Assembly: GCA_964441245.1 (NCBI GenBank)
Contig: CAYTVR010000005.1
Span: 1-64,000 of the forward strand
Length of the DNA: 64,000 bases
Direction of reading: 5' to 3'
From: JALZUU01 sp964441245
GTDB lineage: Bacteria; Bacteroidota; Bacteroidia; Chitinophagales; Saprospiraceae
Below are positions 1 to 8,723 of this stretch, one piece after another. Each line of letters begins with the position of its first letter. The first letter of the stretch is position 1. The notes beneath the pieces are model-generated. The model saw only the letters and a program-made list of their open reading frames with translations, searched no databases and was not told the origin of the DNA. A program made the position numbers and the translations under genes.

Positions 1-126
1 GTAGAAAATAATTATTTTTCATTTTGATCAATATTAATATACTGAATAATTAATAGGAATATTGGAAGACGACAAGGAGATTTAGAGATATTAGAAATTT
101 GAGCTAATGATAAATTATATCAAAAA

Positions 127-1536
127 TTATTGCTTAGGCAAAGTAATTTTGATTTTCTCTATTCGACGTTTCGTAACAGAAACGATTTTAAATTGATATT
201 GATTGTATGGAATCTCTCTATTTACTTTAGGAATTTGACCAACGATTTCTAAAATCATTCCTGCAAATGAATCTGCTTCTCCCTTTATCTCATCAAAAGT
301 ATTGGTATCCACACCGATGACTCGGCAAACATCATTCAGTAATGTCTTTCCTTCAAAAATATAATTAAAGTCATCTATTTTTCGGAAATCTACTTCCTTT
401 GCATCGTCAAACTCATCTCGAATTTCTCCAATCACCTCTTCCATAATATCCTCTAAAGTTACCAATCCAGAACTTCCTCCATATTCATCGACCACTATGG
501 CCATGTGCAGCCGTTGCTTTTGAAATTCTTTTAACAGATCATTGATTTTTTTTGCTTCCGGAATGTACAATACATTAGGGCGAATAAATACTTGCCATTC
601 GAAATCTTTTTTCTCCTCTAAATGGCCTAACAAATCTTTTACATAAAGTATGCCTGTAATATTATCAAAGTCTTCATCAAAAACTGGAATTCTCGAAAAC
701 CCAGATTCTCGGATTACTTTCATCAATTCATTAAACTGAATTCGAAAATCTACAGCGATCACATCTACTCTAGAACGCATGATTTGTTTCGCTGTCGTTT
801 CTCCAAATTTTACAACCCCCTTTAAAATATCAATTTCTTGCTCTGCATTTTTATCATCTTTAACGGTCAGTTCAATCGCATTGTCAATATCTTCTTTACT
901 CGCTATGCTCGATGTCTTTTTAACTAATCGATTTTCAATTAAGCTCGTTCCCTTGACCAAAAATCGACTTAATGGTTGAAAAAAACTATTTAGCCCAAGT
1001 AAAGTACCCGACATCATTTTTGCTAACTTGACGTTATTCAACTTCGCATAAACTTTAGGAGCTACTTCACCAAACAAAACTAACAAGAAAGTTACGCCAA
1101 TTACCGTGATGATAAAATGAATACAAACACCTACAGAAACACCCAAGATCGTAGCAGGAAAAAAGCTTAAAGCTGTATTAGCCCAATTTTCACAAGTCTC
1201 CACAGGTATCAAACCTCTCAATATAAAATCAGAAATAACAACAATTCCAATATTGATAAAATTATTACTAATCAATATCGTAGCTAATAATGTACGAGGC
1301 GTATCTTTTAGTTTGATAATGTTTTGTGAAGCTGGTGTATTTTCCTGTTCTAGTTTTTCAAGATCATTAGGAGTTAATGAAAAAAAAGCCACTTCAGAAC
1401 TGGAAACCATTGCAGAACACAAAAGCAAAATAATCACCAAGACAACCAAAGCGGCCACACTTAAAATGGGCATAGTTGCCAATGGGACAAATAGAAGGGA
1501 ATATTTTAAAAAACTTTGGTCAGGTTCAGGTTCCAA
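127..1536 (-). CDS. gldE: GldE-like CNNM/CBS/CorC membrane protein
   Basis: The 469-residue protein has the layout of the CNNM/CorC (HlyC-type) family. A hydrophobic CNNM domain with several membrane segments spans about residues 25-200 and carries SSEVAFF (46-52) and GEVAPK (156-161). A CBS pair covers about 250-370 and contains the signature DEYGGSSGLVTLEDI. A small CorC/HlyC C-terminal domain covers about 385-469. In Bacteroidota the member next to ssb and mutY is the gliding-associated GldE, and both genes lie directly upstream here, in the same direction. CNNM proteins are linked to Mg2+ or other ion export; GldE is needed for gliding and T9SS function in Flavobacterium, with an unclear biochemical role. 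gldD usually follows gldE, but only 126 bases remain before the window edge, so its presence cannot be tested. The GldE name rests on gene order; the family is certain. Confidence 0.85.
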   Translation of the reverse strand: MEPEPDQSFLKYSLLFVPLATMPILSVAALVVLVIILLLCSAMVSSSEVAFFSLTPNDLEKLEQENTPASQNIIKLKDTPRTLLATILISNNFINIGIVVISDFILRGLIPVETCENWANTALSFFPATILGVSVGVCIHFIITVIGVTFLLVLFGEVAPKVYAKLNNVKLAKMMSGTLLGLNSFFQPLSRFLVKGTSLIENRLVKKTSSIASKEDIDNAIELTVKDDKNAEQEIDILKGVVKFGETTAKQIMRSRVDVIAVDFRIQFNELMKVIRESGFSRIPVFDEDFDNITGILYVKDLLGHLEEKKDFEWQVFIRPNVLYIPEAKKINDLLKEFQKQRLHMAIVVDEYGGSSGLVTLEDIMEEVIGEIRDEFDDAKEVDFRKIDDFNYIFEGKTLLNDVCRVIGVDTNTFDEIKGEADSFAGMILEIVGQIPKVNREIPYNQYQFKIVSVTKRRIEKIKITLPKQ

Positions 1537-1628
1537 TAGACTGATTTAGTAAAAAAATCAATAAGTATTTTAAGGTGTAAGTCTTCAATAAAGTCATTAA
1601 ATTTTACACCTTAAAATACAATTTCAAT

Positions 1629-2093
1629 TTAGAATGGCAGATCATCATCCGCTGCAGCAGTCTCTGTTGCCGTAGTCGTATTAGTCGATGTTTCCACTGT
1701 AGAAGTTACAGGAGGAGCATTTTCAGCAGAAGGCATATTAGTATTATATTCTCCACCACTTCCTTCACGTTTTTCTAAAAGTCGAAGCGTGTTTGCTACA
1801 ACCTCTGTAATATATTTATCGTTACCTTCTTTGTCCTGATATTTCCGGTGAGTCAATTTACCTTCGATAAATACTAATTTTCCTTTTTTCAAATCTTTTT
1901 CAGCACGATCTGCAAGTTGTCTCCAACAAGCAATATTATGCCATTCTGTTTTGGTCACCCATTCTCCAGTATTTTTATCTTTATAATTTTCATTAGTAGC
2001 AACTGAAAATGTCGCCACTCCTGTACCATTATCAAAACGTCTTACTTCTGGGTCCCGACCTAAATTTCCAATCAAGGTAACTTTATTAATCAT
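1629..2093 (-). CDS. ssb: single-stranded DNA-binding protein
   Basis: This 154-residue protein starts with the bacterial SSB OB-fold signature (MINKVTLIGNLGRDPEVR) and has the conserved block WHNIACWRQLADRAEKDLKK. A Thr/Glu/Ala-rich flexible linker follows from about residue 112. The protein ends in DDDLPF, the acidic tail that recruits repair and replication partners in SSB proteins. Length and layout are normal. It coats single-stranded DNA in replication, recombination and repair. It sits 92 bases upstream of gldE and 74 bases downstream of mutY, all on the minus strand, an order conserved in many Bacteroidota. Confidence 0.97.
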   Translation of the reverse strand: MINKVTLIGNLGRDPEVRRFDNGTGVATFSVATNENYKDKNTGEWVTKTEWHNIACWRQLADRAEKDLKKGKLVFIEGKLTHRKYQDKEGNDKYITEVVANTLRLLEKREGSGGEYNTNMPSAENAPPVTSTVETSTNTTTATETAAADDDLPF

Positions 2094-2167
2094 TATTTTA
2101 ATATTTAAGGTTTAAAAAGGGCTGCAAATTTCGGAAAATTTACAACAATTAGCTAATCTTTTATGAT

Positions 2168-3241
2168 TTAAAGTAATTCTAAATATAATGAATTATCCTG
2201 TAAATACCTATCAATTATCTTAGGAAATGCGTAGCTATTCAAGTTTTTTCGTTCAATTTTTTGATATAAATCTGTACCTAATTCCGCCTTAAGCGGTACT
2301 TGGATTTCCCAAAAAACAGCAATAATTTTTCGATGGGTCAATAACTGTTGAAAAAGTTTAGAAAGTTTTAATAATTTGATGCCTGCATTTGAATTCAACT
2401 TAAGGTAAAAATCATTTTTCTCTAATTCTTCTTTACTCATCAAACCTGGACCTTCAATCAAAGGAAATTCATATAAATTTTGCCAAATATCTTTTTGAGT
2501 TCTTTTATGGATGTAAGTATAATTTCCTTGATTAATCACCAAATAATTAAAATACCGCGTTTGCTTTTTAATTTTTTTAGTCTTTATCGGTAGGGTAGTC
2601 ACTTTCCTATTTAATAGTGCTTTACATTTTTTTTGAAGCAAACATGAAGTACATTTAGGCTTTTTAGGTGTACAATGTGTAGCACCAAAATCCATGATAG
2701 CTTGGTTGTAACTCCCTGGTTGATTGGTGTCGATCAGATCTTGGGCTAATTGAGCAAATTCTTTTTTCCCTTCTGTAGAATCAATTGGTGTTTCGATTCC
2801 AAAAAATCTAGATAACACTCGATACACATTTCCATCGACAACAGCATATGGCAAATTATAAGCAAAAGAAGCAATCGCAGCCGCAGTATAAGGTCCAACT
2901 CCTTTTAGTTTTAAAATTTCAGCATGTGTTGTTGGAAAAACACCCTTCTTTTCTTGGGCTATTATTTTCGCAGTAGCGTGTAAATTACGTGCACGTGAAT
3001 AATAACCCAGACCTTCCCATAATTTCATTACCTCATCTTCAGGTGCATTTGCCAAATCCTTTACGGTCGGATAATTTTCGCGAAAGCGTTCATAATAAGG
3101 TAGACCTTGCTCAACCCTCGTTTGTTGCAAAATGATTTCTGATAACCAAATTAGATAAGGATCTTTTTCCCCTTTCCAAGGCATGGGTCGTTTATTGGTG
3201 GCAAACCATTTCATTAATTGCTTGGTAAATATCTTTCTCAT
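2168..3241 (-). CDS. mutY: A/G-specific adenine glycosylase MutY
   Basis: The 357-residue protein removes adenine mispaired with 8-oxoguanine. The N-terminal HhH-GPD domain has the catalytic glutamate in SEIILQQTRV (E35), the helix-hairpin-helix LKGVGPYTAAAIASFAYN and the catalytic aspartate in VVDGNVYRVLSR (D136). The iron-sulfur loop reads CTPKKPKCTSCLLQKKC, the C-x6-C-x2-C-x5-C pattern for a [4Fe-4S] cluster. The C-terminal half (about 225-350) fits the NUDIX-like 8-oxoG recognition domain, with YIHKRTQKDIWQNLYEFP. All key residues are present. The gene is upstream of ssb and gldE, probably in one transcript. A plausible promoter lies just before the start. Confidence 0.96.
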   Translation of the reverse strand: MRKIFTKQLMKWFATNKRPMPWKGEKDPYLIWLSEIILQQTRVEQGLPYYERFRENYPTVKDLANAPEDEVMKLWEGLGYYSRARNLHATAKIIAQEKKGVFPTTHAEILKLKGVGPYTAAAIASFAYNLPYAVVDGNVYRVLSRFFGIETPIDSTEGKKEFAQLAQDLIDTNQPGSYNQAIMDFGATHCTPKKPKCTSCLLQKKCKALLNRKVTTLPIKTKKIKKQTRYFNYLVINQGNYTYIHKRTQKDIWQNLYEFPLIEGPGLMSKEELEKNDFYLKLNSNAGIKLLKLSKLFQQLLTHRKIIAVFWEIQVPLKAELGTDLYQKIERKNLNSYAFPKIIDRYLQDNSLYLELL

Positions 3242-3248
3242 ATCATGT

Positions 3249-3280
3249 CGAAGATACAGGAATCATTTTGAATATTACAA
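3249..3280 (-). promoter_or_regulatory. candidate promoter of mutY
   Basis: Read on the minus strand, TTG (3278-3280) is followed after 21 bases by TATCTTCG (3249-3256). This is one mismatch from the Bacteroidota -7 element TAnnTTTG. The element ends 7 bases before the mutY ATG, so the message would be nearly leaderless. Moderate support only. Confidence 0.35.
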
Positions 3281-3343
3281 CTGATGTTGCTTTATAGTTT
3301 TTTTAAAAAATAGTTTCTCTTTTTTGCAATAGTCCTAAACGCA

Positions 3344-3377
3344 AAAATCAGAAACCGCAATTGCAGTTTCTGATTTT
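3344..3377 (-). terminator. hairpin terminator after the ECF sigma gene
   Basis: Arms 3344-3358 and 3363-3377 pair over 15 positions with one mismatch around a 4-base loop, with outer arm sequence AAAATCAGAAAC. On the minus strand the stem runs into TTTTTGCGTTT. It lies about 30 bases past the sigma factor stop, so it likely ends that transcript before the mutY promoter. Confidence 0.65.
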
Positions 3378-3408
3378 CATTAACCAGACAAGTAAAACTA
3401 ATATTAGT

Positions 3409-3954
3409 TTATGACCCTGTTTGTAATTTACTTTTAATTTTATCTAAGCTGCCGTAGTGTTTCAAAACCGTATTTTTTAATTCCTTTCTTGCAAAAAATA
3501 TTCGGCTCTTCACTGTACCTAATGGCAAATCTAATTGTTCTGCTATTTCTTGATATTTATATCCTTGATAATGCATTAGAAATGGTACACGAATAGTTTC
3601 TTCCAAAGCCCCAACAATTTTATACAACTCTTCCATCATAATATTAGATTCCGCTCCATTTTCAGTAGCGTTTGATCCTGAGTTGATGTAATACAAATTA
3701 TCTGTAGAATCAATGATGGTTTTAGACTTAGACTTTTTACGATAATTATTGATGAAAATATTTTTCATAATCGTAAAAGTCCACGCTTTGAAATTCGTAC
3801 CAGTACGAAATTTATCGCGATTATTCATTGCTCTAAATGCAGTTTCCTGATATAGATCCTTAGCATCTTCTCCATTCTTCGTTAAATTATATGCAAAAGA
3901 ATGAAGCAACTTAGATAAATTATCAAACTTTTTATCGAATTCTAAAATTGACAT
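3409..3954 (-). CDS. ECF-type RNA polymerase sigma factor
   Basis: The protein has the sigma-70 family ECF layout. Region 2 includes DAKDLYQETAFRAMNNRDKF and FKAWTFTIMKNIFINNYRKK; region 4 carries the helix-turn-helix YQEIAEQLDLPLGTVKSRIFFARKEL. The frame is open further upstream to an ATG at 4095, but I chose the internal ATG at 3954 (181 residues). From there the protein starts in the family manner (MSILEFDKKF). The extra 47 residues are unlike any sigma factor, and a strong promoter lies inside that extension. No anti-sigma gene is adjacent. It resembles the RpoE-like ECF factors common in Bacteroidota; its regulon cannot be read from this sequence. Confidence 0.92.
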   Translation of the reverse strand: MSILEFDKKFDNLSKLLHSFAYNLTKNGEDAKDLYQETAFRAMNNRDKFRTGTNFKAWTFTIMKNIFINNYRKKSKSKTIIDSTDNLYYINSGSNATENGAESNIMMEELYKIVGALEETIRVPFLMHYQGYKYQEIAEQLDLPLGTVKSRIFFARKELKNTVLKHYGSLDKIKSKLQTGS

Positions 3955-4283
3955 AATGTAATGGTTTTTTGTGAAATAATGGTGTTGACTCTCTTTCCAC
4001 AATTGTTTAGACAAAGATACGAATTTGTTAAACAAAAAACAACGAAAAACTAAACAACAGGGACATCGCTTTTGATTATATTCAGATATAAGCAATCTAT
4101 TCTTAACTACAAACAGTTGAATATCAACAATATAGAATTAACGAAACAAACTTATTAAAAGTATTTAACTTTCAATAATTTTTGAAAATAAGTCTGCGCA
4201 AAGACACTTAAAACTGTGTAAAATCAACAAAATGGCCCAATTACGGGTATTTCACCTTAATGATAAATTAGACGAGAAATAGA
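3955..4283. other. intergenic region between sigma factor and LptF/G genes
   Basis: This 329-base spacer holds the sigma factor promoter in its left part. The rest is AT-rich. I see no further gene, tRNA or clear terminator for the upstream permease gene. Confidence 0.6.
4012..4042 (-). promoter_or_regulatory. promoter of the ECF sigma gene
   Basis: On the minus strand TTG (4040-4042) is followed after exactly 20 bases by TATCTTTG (4012-4019), a perfect match to the Bacteroidota consensus TTG-N19-21-TAnnTTTG. It lies 57 bases upstream of the chosen start at 3954 and inside the longer open frame, which argues against the upstream start codon. Confidence 0.7.
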
Positions 4284-5372
4284 CTATTTCTGTGCTCGAA
4301 ACACTAAAATCAGTGCTATTGCAAAAAAGATAAGATTAGGAATCCAAACACCTAGTAGGGGAGACAAACTTTCGTTAGTGGCAAAAGTAGTTGAAAACTT
4401 AGATAGAAAAATATAAACGGCTCCAATAGCAACACCAAGAGATAAATGAAATCCCATTCCTCCCCTGACTTTTCGAGAAGCAACCGCTACCCCAATCAGT
4501 GTCAAAATAAGAATAGTAAAAGGCTCTGCAGTACGACGATGTAATTCTACTTCATATTTTTTGATATTTCCGACCCCTCTTTCTCGCTCAGAATTAATAA
4601 AAGCTTTTAAGGTTTTAGTATCCATCATTTCTTTGTGATTCTCATAGCGTACAAAGTCTGCTGGAGTTAGATTAATTGTGGTATCTATAGAAGAGCCTTC
4701 TCCGTTTATAAAGGTCTCTTGATTTCCATCAAAAGATCGAGCGGTATAGTTTTTAACTTTCCACTTATCAGGAGGGCCAAGCCATTCAGCACTTTCTGCT
4801 TTTAATAAATAAACCAACTCACTTTTATTGAACTGCTCAATTCTAAAATCTATCGCTTTTTTAGAATTTTTATTATAATGATCAATGTAAATTTTGGTAT
4901 TAGGATTTATAAAAAGGTGTACATCATGAGTCTTACCTTTATCACTATATTTCCAAATATATTTGTGTTGAAAATCATAATGAATCTTATTTCCTATCGG
5001 AATAAAAATATGATTTCCGACCAAATGCAATGCAAAGATAAAACTACCTGCAATCAAATAAGGTCGCAATAATCTTCCAAAACTTACACCAGCATTTAAA
5101 ATAGAAATGATCTCAGAGTTATAGGCCATTCGAGAAGTGAAAAAGACTACTGATATCAAAGCATATAATGGAAACAACAAACCATTGATCCATAAAATCC
5201 AATTCAAATAATATTCTCCTAAAATTTGTAGAAAGGTAACATCTTCTTCTATAAAGTCCTCAATCTTATCACTCAAATCAATAACAATCGAGATCAATGT
5301 AAAAATGATAACGACAAAGAAAAAAGTAGATAAATACTTTTTGATAATATACTTATCGAGAATTTTTAGCAT
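4284..5372 (-). CDS. LptF/LptG family permease (YjgP/YjgQ)
   Basis: A 362-residue inner-membrane protein of the YjgP/YjgQ family, the membrane half of the LptB2FG transporter that moves lipopolysaccharide from the inner membrane toward the outer membrane. The N-terminus (DKYIIKKYLSTFFFVVIIF) and paired N-terminal membrane helices are typical. A periplasmic beta-rich domain spans about 130-260, and three C-terminal helices lie at about 280-360. One gene alone does not show whether it is LptF or LptG. It lies downstream of tgt in the same direction, a common Bacteroidota pairing, but a 257-base gap separates them. Confidence 0.9.
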   Translation of the reverse strand: MLKILDKYIIKKYLSTFFFVVIIFTLISIVIDLSDKIEDFIEEDVTFLQILGEYYLNWILWINGLLFPLYALISVVFFTSRMAYNSEIISILNAGVSFGRLLRPYLIAGSFIFALHLVGNHIFIPIGNKIHYDFQHKYIWKYSDKGKTHDVHLFINPNTKIYIDHYNKNSKKAIDFRIEQFNKSELVYLLKAESAEWLGPPDKWKVKNYTARSFDGNQETFINGEGSSIDTTINLTPADFVRYENHKEMMDTKTLKAFINSERERGVGNIKKYEVELHRRTAEPFTILILTLIGVAVASRKVRGGMGFHLSLGVAIGAVYIFLSKFSTTFATNESLSPLLGVWIPNLIFFAIALILVFRAQK

Positions 5373-5629
5373 TCGCTGAATATCAATTTAAACAAATCAT
5401 TTTTAGACGACTTCGATATGAAACTATATTATAACTGCTTTTGAGTGAAAATCTGTATAAATAATTTTTATTTAAGAATCTGGATAAGAGAAAATGTGAA
5501 GTAAATCTATTTGTCATTGGGATTTACATAAACGATTATATCCTTTCGTTTGCCTAAGAATTATTAACTTTTCAACAAACATTATTCTTATATCGCAATT
5601 TTTTGAAATGACGATCTCGTTCCAAAAAA

Positions 5630-6760
5630 CTAAAGTCTTCTTTGTAAATCAACTACAATACTATCTTTCCAACTTAAAAAATCTCCTTTTTGGATATGTT
5701 CCCGAGCTTGATTCACTAACCACAGATAAAAACTAAGATTATGTAGACTGGCAATCTGAGCACCTAGTAATTCTTTTGAATGAATCAAATGTCTTAGGTA
5801 GGCTTTCGTATGTACTCGACTTGTCGTGCATGGTCCATCTTCATCAATCATAGTGAAATCATCTTTCCATTTTTTATTTTTAATGTTGATGATTCCATGT
5901 CTAGTATATAATAATCCGTGTCGAGCATTTCTGGTAGGCATCACACAATCGAACATATCGATTCCTAAAGCAATGCATTCCAAAATATTAACAGGAGTGC
6001 CAACGCCCATTAAATAGCGAGGTTTTTCTTTTGGCAAAATATTACAAACGATATCCGTTACTCTGTACATCTCTTCTGCTGGTTCTCCGACAGACAATCC
6101 TCCTATCGCATTCGCTTCTCTCCCAAAATCAGCAATTGTTTTAGCAGATTCTTTTCGTAAATCGTCATAGGTTGAGCCTTGAACGATCGGTACTAAAGTC
6201 TGTTTATAATCATATAAAGGGTCGACTTGGTCAAAATGATCACAACAACGTTTGAGCCAACGATGAGTCATATGCATTGACTTTTTTGCATAACGATGAT
6301 CGCAAGGATAAGGAGTACATTCATCAAAAGCCATGATGATATCCCCTCCTATATTTCGCTGAATATCCATCACATTTTCTGGTGTGAAAAAATGTCTAGA
6401 ACCATCTATATGTGATTGGAAGGTAACGCCTTCCTCTTTTATTTTTCTTCGATGACTCAAAGAATAAACTTGATAACCACCACTGTCAGTCAAGATCGGT
6501 CGATCCCATCCATTGAATTTATGCAATCCTCCACCTTTATTCAATACCTCAATTCCTGGACGAAGGTATAAATGATAGGTATTTCCCAAAATAATTTCAG
6601 CCTTCACCTCTTCTTTTAGCTCAGCCATATGGACACCTTTTACAGTTCCGACAGTTCCAACAGGCATAAAAATGGGTGTTTGAATACTTCCATGATCCGT
6701 TTCCACCAAACCAGTTCTGGCGGCAGAATGAGCATCCTTATGTTCTATATTAAATTTCAT
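5630..6760 (-). CDS. tgt: tRNA-guanine transglycosylase
   Basis: The 376-residue enzyme exchanges guanine 34 of GUN-anticodon tRNAs for a queuosine precursor. The catalytic region is intact: the general base is D92 in TDSGGYQVYS, the substrate loop is GGLSVGEP, and the nucleophile is D271 in FDCVMPTRNARHG. The zinc site is altered. Where the Zymomonas enzyme has Cys318, Cys320, Cys323 and His349, the equal spacing here gives Gly309, Cys311, Ser314 and His340, so two of three cysteines are gone. The rest of the C-terminal domain (TKAYLRHL, SLHNLSFYLWL) is normal. The start overlaps the rodA stop by 4 bases, which implies translational coupling. Confidence 0.95.
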   Translation of the reverse strand: MKFNIEHKDAHSAARTGLVETDHGSIQTPIFMPVGTVGTVKGVHMAELKEEVKAEIILGNTYHLYLRPGIEVLNKGGGLHKFNGWDRPILTDSGGYQVYSLSHRRKIKEEGVTFQSHIDGSRHFFTPENVMDIQRNIGGDIIMAFDECTPYPCDHRYAKKSMHMTHRWLKRCCDHFDQVDPLYDYKQTLVPIVQGSTYDDLRKESAKTIADFGREANAIGGLSVGEPAEEMYRVTDIVCNILPKEKPRYLMGVGTPVNILECIALGIDMFDCVMPTRNARHGLLYTRHGIINIKNKKWKDDFTMIDEDGPCTTSRVHTKAYLRHLIHSKELLGAQIASLHNLSFYLWLVNQAREHIQKGDFLSWKDSIVVDLQRRL

Positions 6761-8172
6761 CCAGTCAATCTATTTCTATCTAAACTAAGTAATATTCCTA
6801 TCAGAATCGTGAAGCCAATCATAGATGATCCACCATAACTAATAAAAGGTAATGGAATACCGATAATAGGAACTAAGCCCATGGTCATTCCAATATTTAT
6901 AAAAAAATGAAAGAAAAGAATTCCCGCTACACCATAAGCATAAATTCGAGAAAAATCAGATCTTTGCCTTTCGGCTAAAAGTGTTATTCTAATCAATAAT
7001 AAAAAAAATAATCCGACTATACCAATCGTTCCAATAAAGCCTTGTTCTTCCCCGACGGTACAAAAAATAAAGTCTGTTGTTTGCTCAGGAACATAATTCA
7101 ACTTAGTCATCGTTCCTTGCAAAAATCCTTTACCTTGTAAACCACCAGATCCGATACTCATCTTGGATTGTAATACATTATAAAGCGAACCTTGTGGATC
7201 ACAAAGTGAGGGACGTAACCAAACATTAATTCGATCTTGTTGATGTCTTTCTAAAATATTATTAAAGGTATAATTAGAGATCGTCGCAAATACACTTCCT
7301 AAGACTAAGAGTGCAAAAATAGGTTTCAATAAATGTTGCCGCCGTTCTCTCCATTGTAAATAAGCTAGTCCAATTAATAAAACCAAATTGATTCCTAAAA
7401 CTGGGTATAAAACACCTTGACTCGCTCCTATAACTGAACCCGCAGTAATTAAAATTAATCCGCCAAACCAATACATTTTATTTTTATGATAAAACAACAT
7501 GATCATCATTCCCAATAACATCAATCCTATAATGATATAATAGGGATCATAAACCAATCCTAAAATGAAAACAGTGAGCGATGAAATTCCAAAAATGTAC
7601 AAGTTAACCGAAGCTCCTTCTCTAAAAAAAACAATCAAAAAAGATAAGAATATTAAAGCAGATCCTGCATCAGGTTGTAACATGATTAAAGCAATCGGCA
7701 GAAAAATGATACCGAAAGCAATCAATTGTGTACGAAGATTGATCAGTTTTGTATTGTAAGTACTTAGGAATCCCGCTAGAGCAATATTGGTTGCCACCTT
7801 GGCAAATTCAGATGGTTGTATGGTAAAACCCAACAAAGAAAACCACGAGGTCGCACCTTTTACTTTAATACCCAGTACAAGTACTAACAGTAGTAAGACC
7901 ATGCCTATCGCATAAATAAGATAGGCAAAGGTGCGCCAAAAATTACCATCAATAAATAAAATGAATAATAAAAGAAGAAAGGAAATACCAATGAACATCG
8001 TCTGTTTACCAATATTGGTACTCAGGGTAAAGACCATTTCAGCTATCGTCAAATCATCGTCATAGCCCACCGTAAAAATCATCAACCAACCAACACCCAC
8101 TAAGCTGAGATATAACCAGAAAGTCATCACATCTAGATTTCCAAATCCAGAAACTTTTCGTCGTCCACTCAT
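6757..8172 (-). CDS. rodA: rod shape-determining protein RodA (SEDS peptidoglycan polymerase)
   Basis: A 471-residue multi-pass SEDS family protein. It shows the family loop YVPEQTTDFIFCTVGEEQGF, with the essential aspartate, and the C-terminal signature GIPLPFISYGGSSMIGF. RodA polymerises glycan strands with PBP2 in the elongasome. In many Bacteroidota rodA directly follows mreBCD-mrdA. Here that cluster lies about 49 kb away and rodA is instead translationally coupled to tgt. It is somewhat longer than many RodA proteins because of an extended loop between central helices (about 250-290). FtsW is a possible alternative, but the sequence and the lack of division-cluster neighbours favour RodA. 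Confidence 0.92.
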   Translation of the reverse strand: MSGRRKVSGFGNLDVMTFWLYLSLVGVGWLMIFTVGYDDDLTIAEMVFTLSTNIGKQTMFIGISFLLLLFILFIDGNFWRTFAYLIYAIGMVLLLLVLVLGIKVKGATSWFSLLGFTIQPSEFAKVATNIALAGFLSTYNTKLINLRTQLIAFGIIFLPIALIMLQPDAGSALIFLSFLIVFFREGASVNLYIFGISSLTVFILGLVYDPYYIIIGLMLLGMMIMLFYHKNKMYWFGGLILITAGSVIGASQGVLYPVLGINLVLLIGLAYLQWRERRQHLLKPIFALLVLGSVFATISNYTFNNILERHQQDRINVWLRPSLCDPQGSLYNVLQSKMSIGSGGLQGKGFLQGTMTKLNYVPEQTTDFIFCTVGEEQGFIGTIGIVGLFFLLLIRITLLAERQRSDFSRIYAYGVAGILFFHFFINIGMTMGLVPIIGIPLPFISYGGSSMIGFTILIGILLSLDRNRLTG

Positions 8173-8254
8173 TTAGTATGATTAAATACTGCTTATGATT
8201 ATTTAAAAGAAAAGAAAACCTATTTAAAAAAATGATTACTCTTCTATCTTACTC

Positions 8255-8656
8255 TTAAGTACCAATAAGTTCTCTTGGGTTGATATTATTATCTTTTGCA
8301 GGATATGCACTAGGATAGTCTCTTTTCAAAACGTAAAGCAATCTAGCTGCTTCTAACTTAGTTGAAAAAGCGCCAACTTTTAATTTATAATATGGTTTTT
8401 CATGCGTCCAATCTACACGAATTTGAGGATAACCGCTTTGAAATTTTCGTTTCTCGTTTTCTAATTTTCTACGATCTGTGGTCGCCAAAATTTGTATTCG
8501 CCAACCATCTACCGCATTTTTAGTTTGATTGATTTGCGTTCGACGAAACATCATTCTAGTCACTATATTATCTTCATCTACAATCACGCTTTGCGCAAAG
8601 CCCGAAGGCATTCCAATAAAAATTAAGAAAAATGTAGTTAAAAAATATTTCATCAT
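8255..8656 (-). CDS. secreted SPOR-domain protein
   Basis: A 133-residue protein with a signal peptide (cleavage near GFAQ, about residue 22) and one SPOR-like domain at about 45-130. The repeat pattern is visible in GWRIQILATTDRRKLE and YYKLKVGAFSTKLEAARLL. SPOR domains bind denuded peptidoglycan, so a periplasmic wall-associated role is likely. It lies 82 bases upstream of rodA in the same direction, which suits a wall-synthesis context. The specific function is unknown. Confidence 0.82.
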   Translation of the reverse strand: MMKYFLTTFFLIFIGMPSGFAQSVIVDEDNIVTRMMFRRTQINQTKNAVDGWRIQILATTDRRKLENEKRKFQSGYPQIRVDWTHEKPYYKLKVGAFSTKLEAARLLYVLKRDYPSAYPAKDNNINPRELIGT

Positions 8657-8723
8657 TTTAATATTAGTAGTTGCTCAAATTTTAATTCTTTCTGTGATTT
8701 GTTGAGCAGTGCTTATGAAAATT

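Noticed and set aside
1..126. Possible start of gldD on the minus strand (ATG at 19-21)
   Set aside because: Only about seven codons remain before the window edge, too few to support a gene call.
3955..4095. 47-residue N-terminal extension of the ECF sigma factor
   Set aside because: Unlike any sigma factor, Cys/Phe-rich, and it overlaps a perfect promoter; the internal ATG at 3954 is better.
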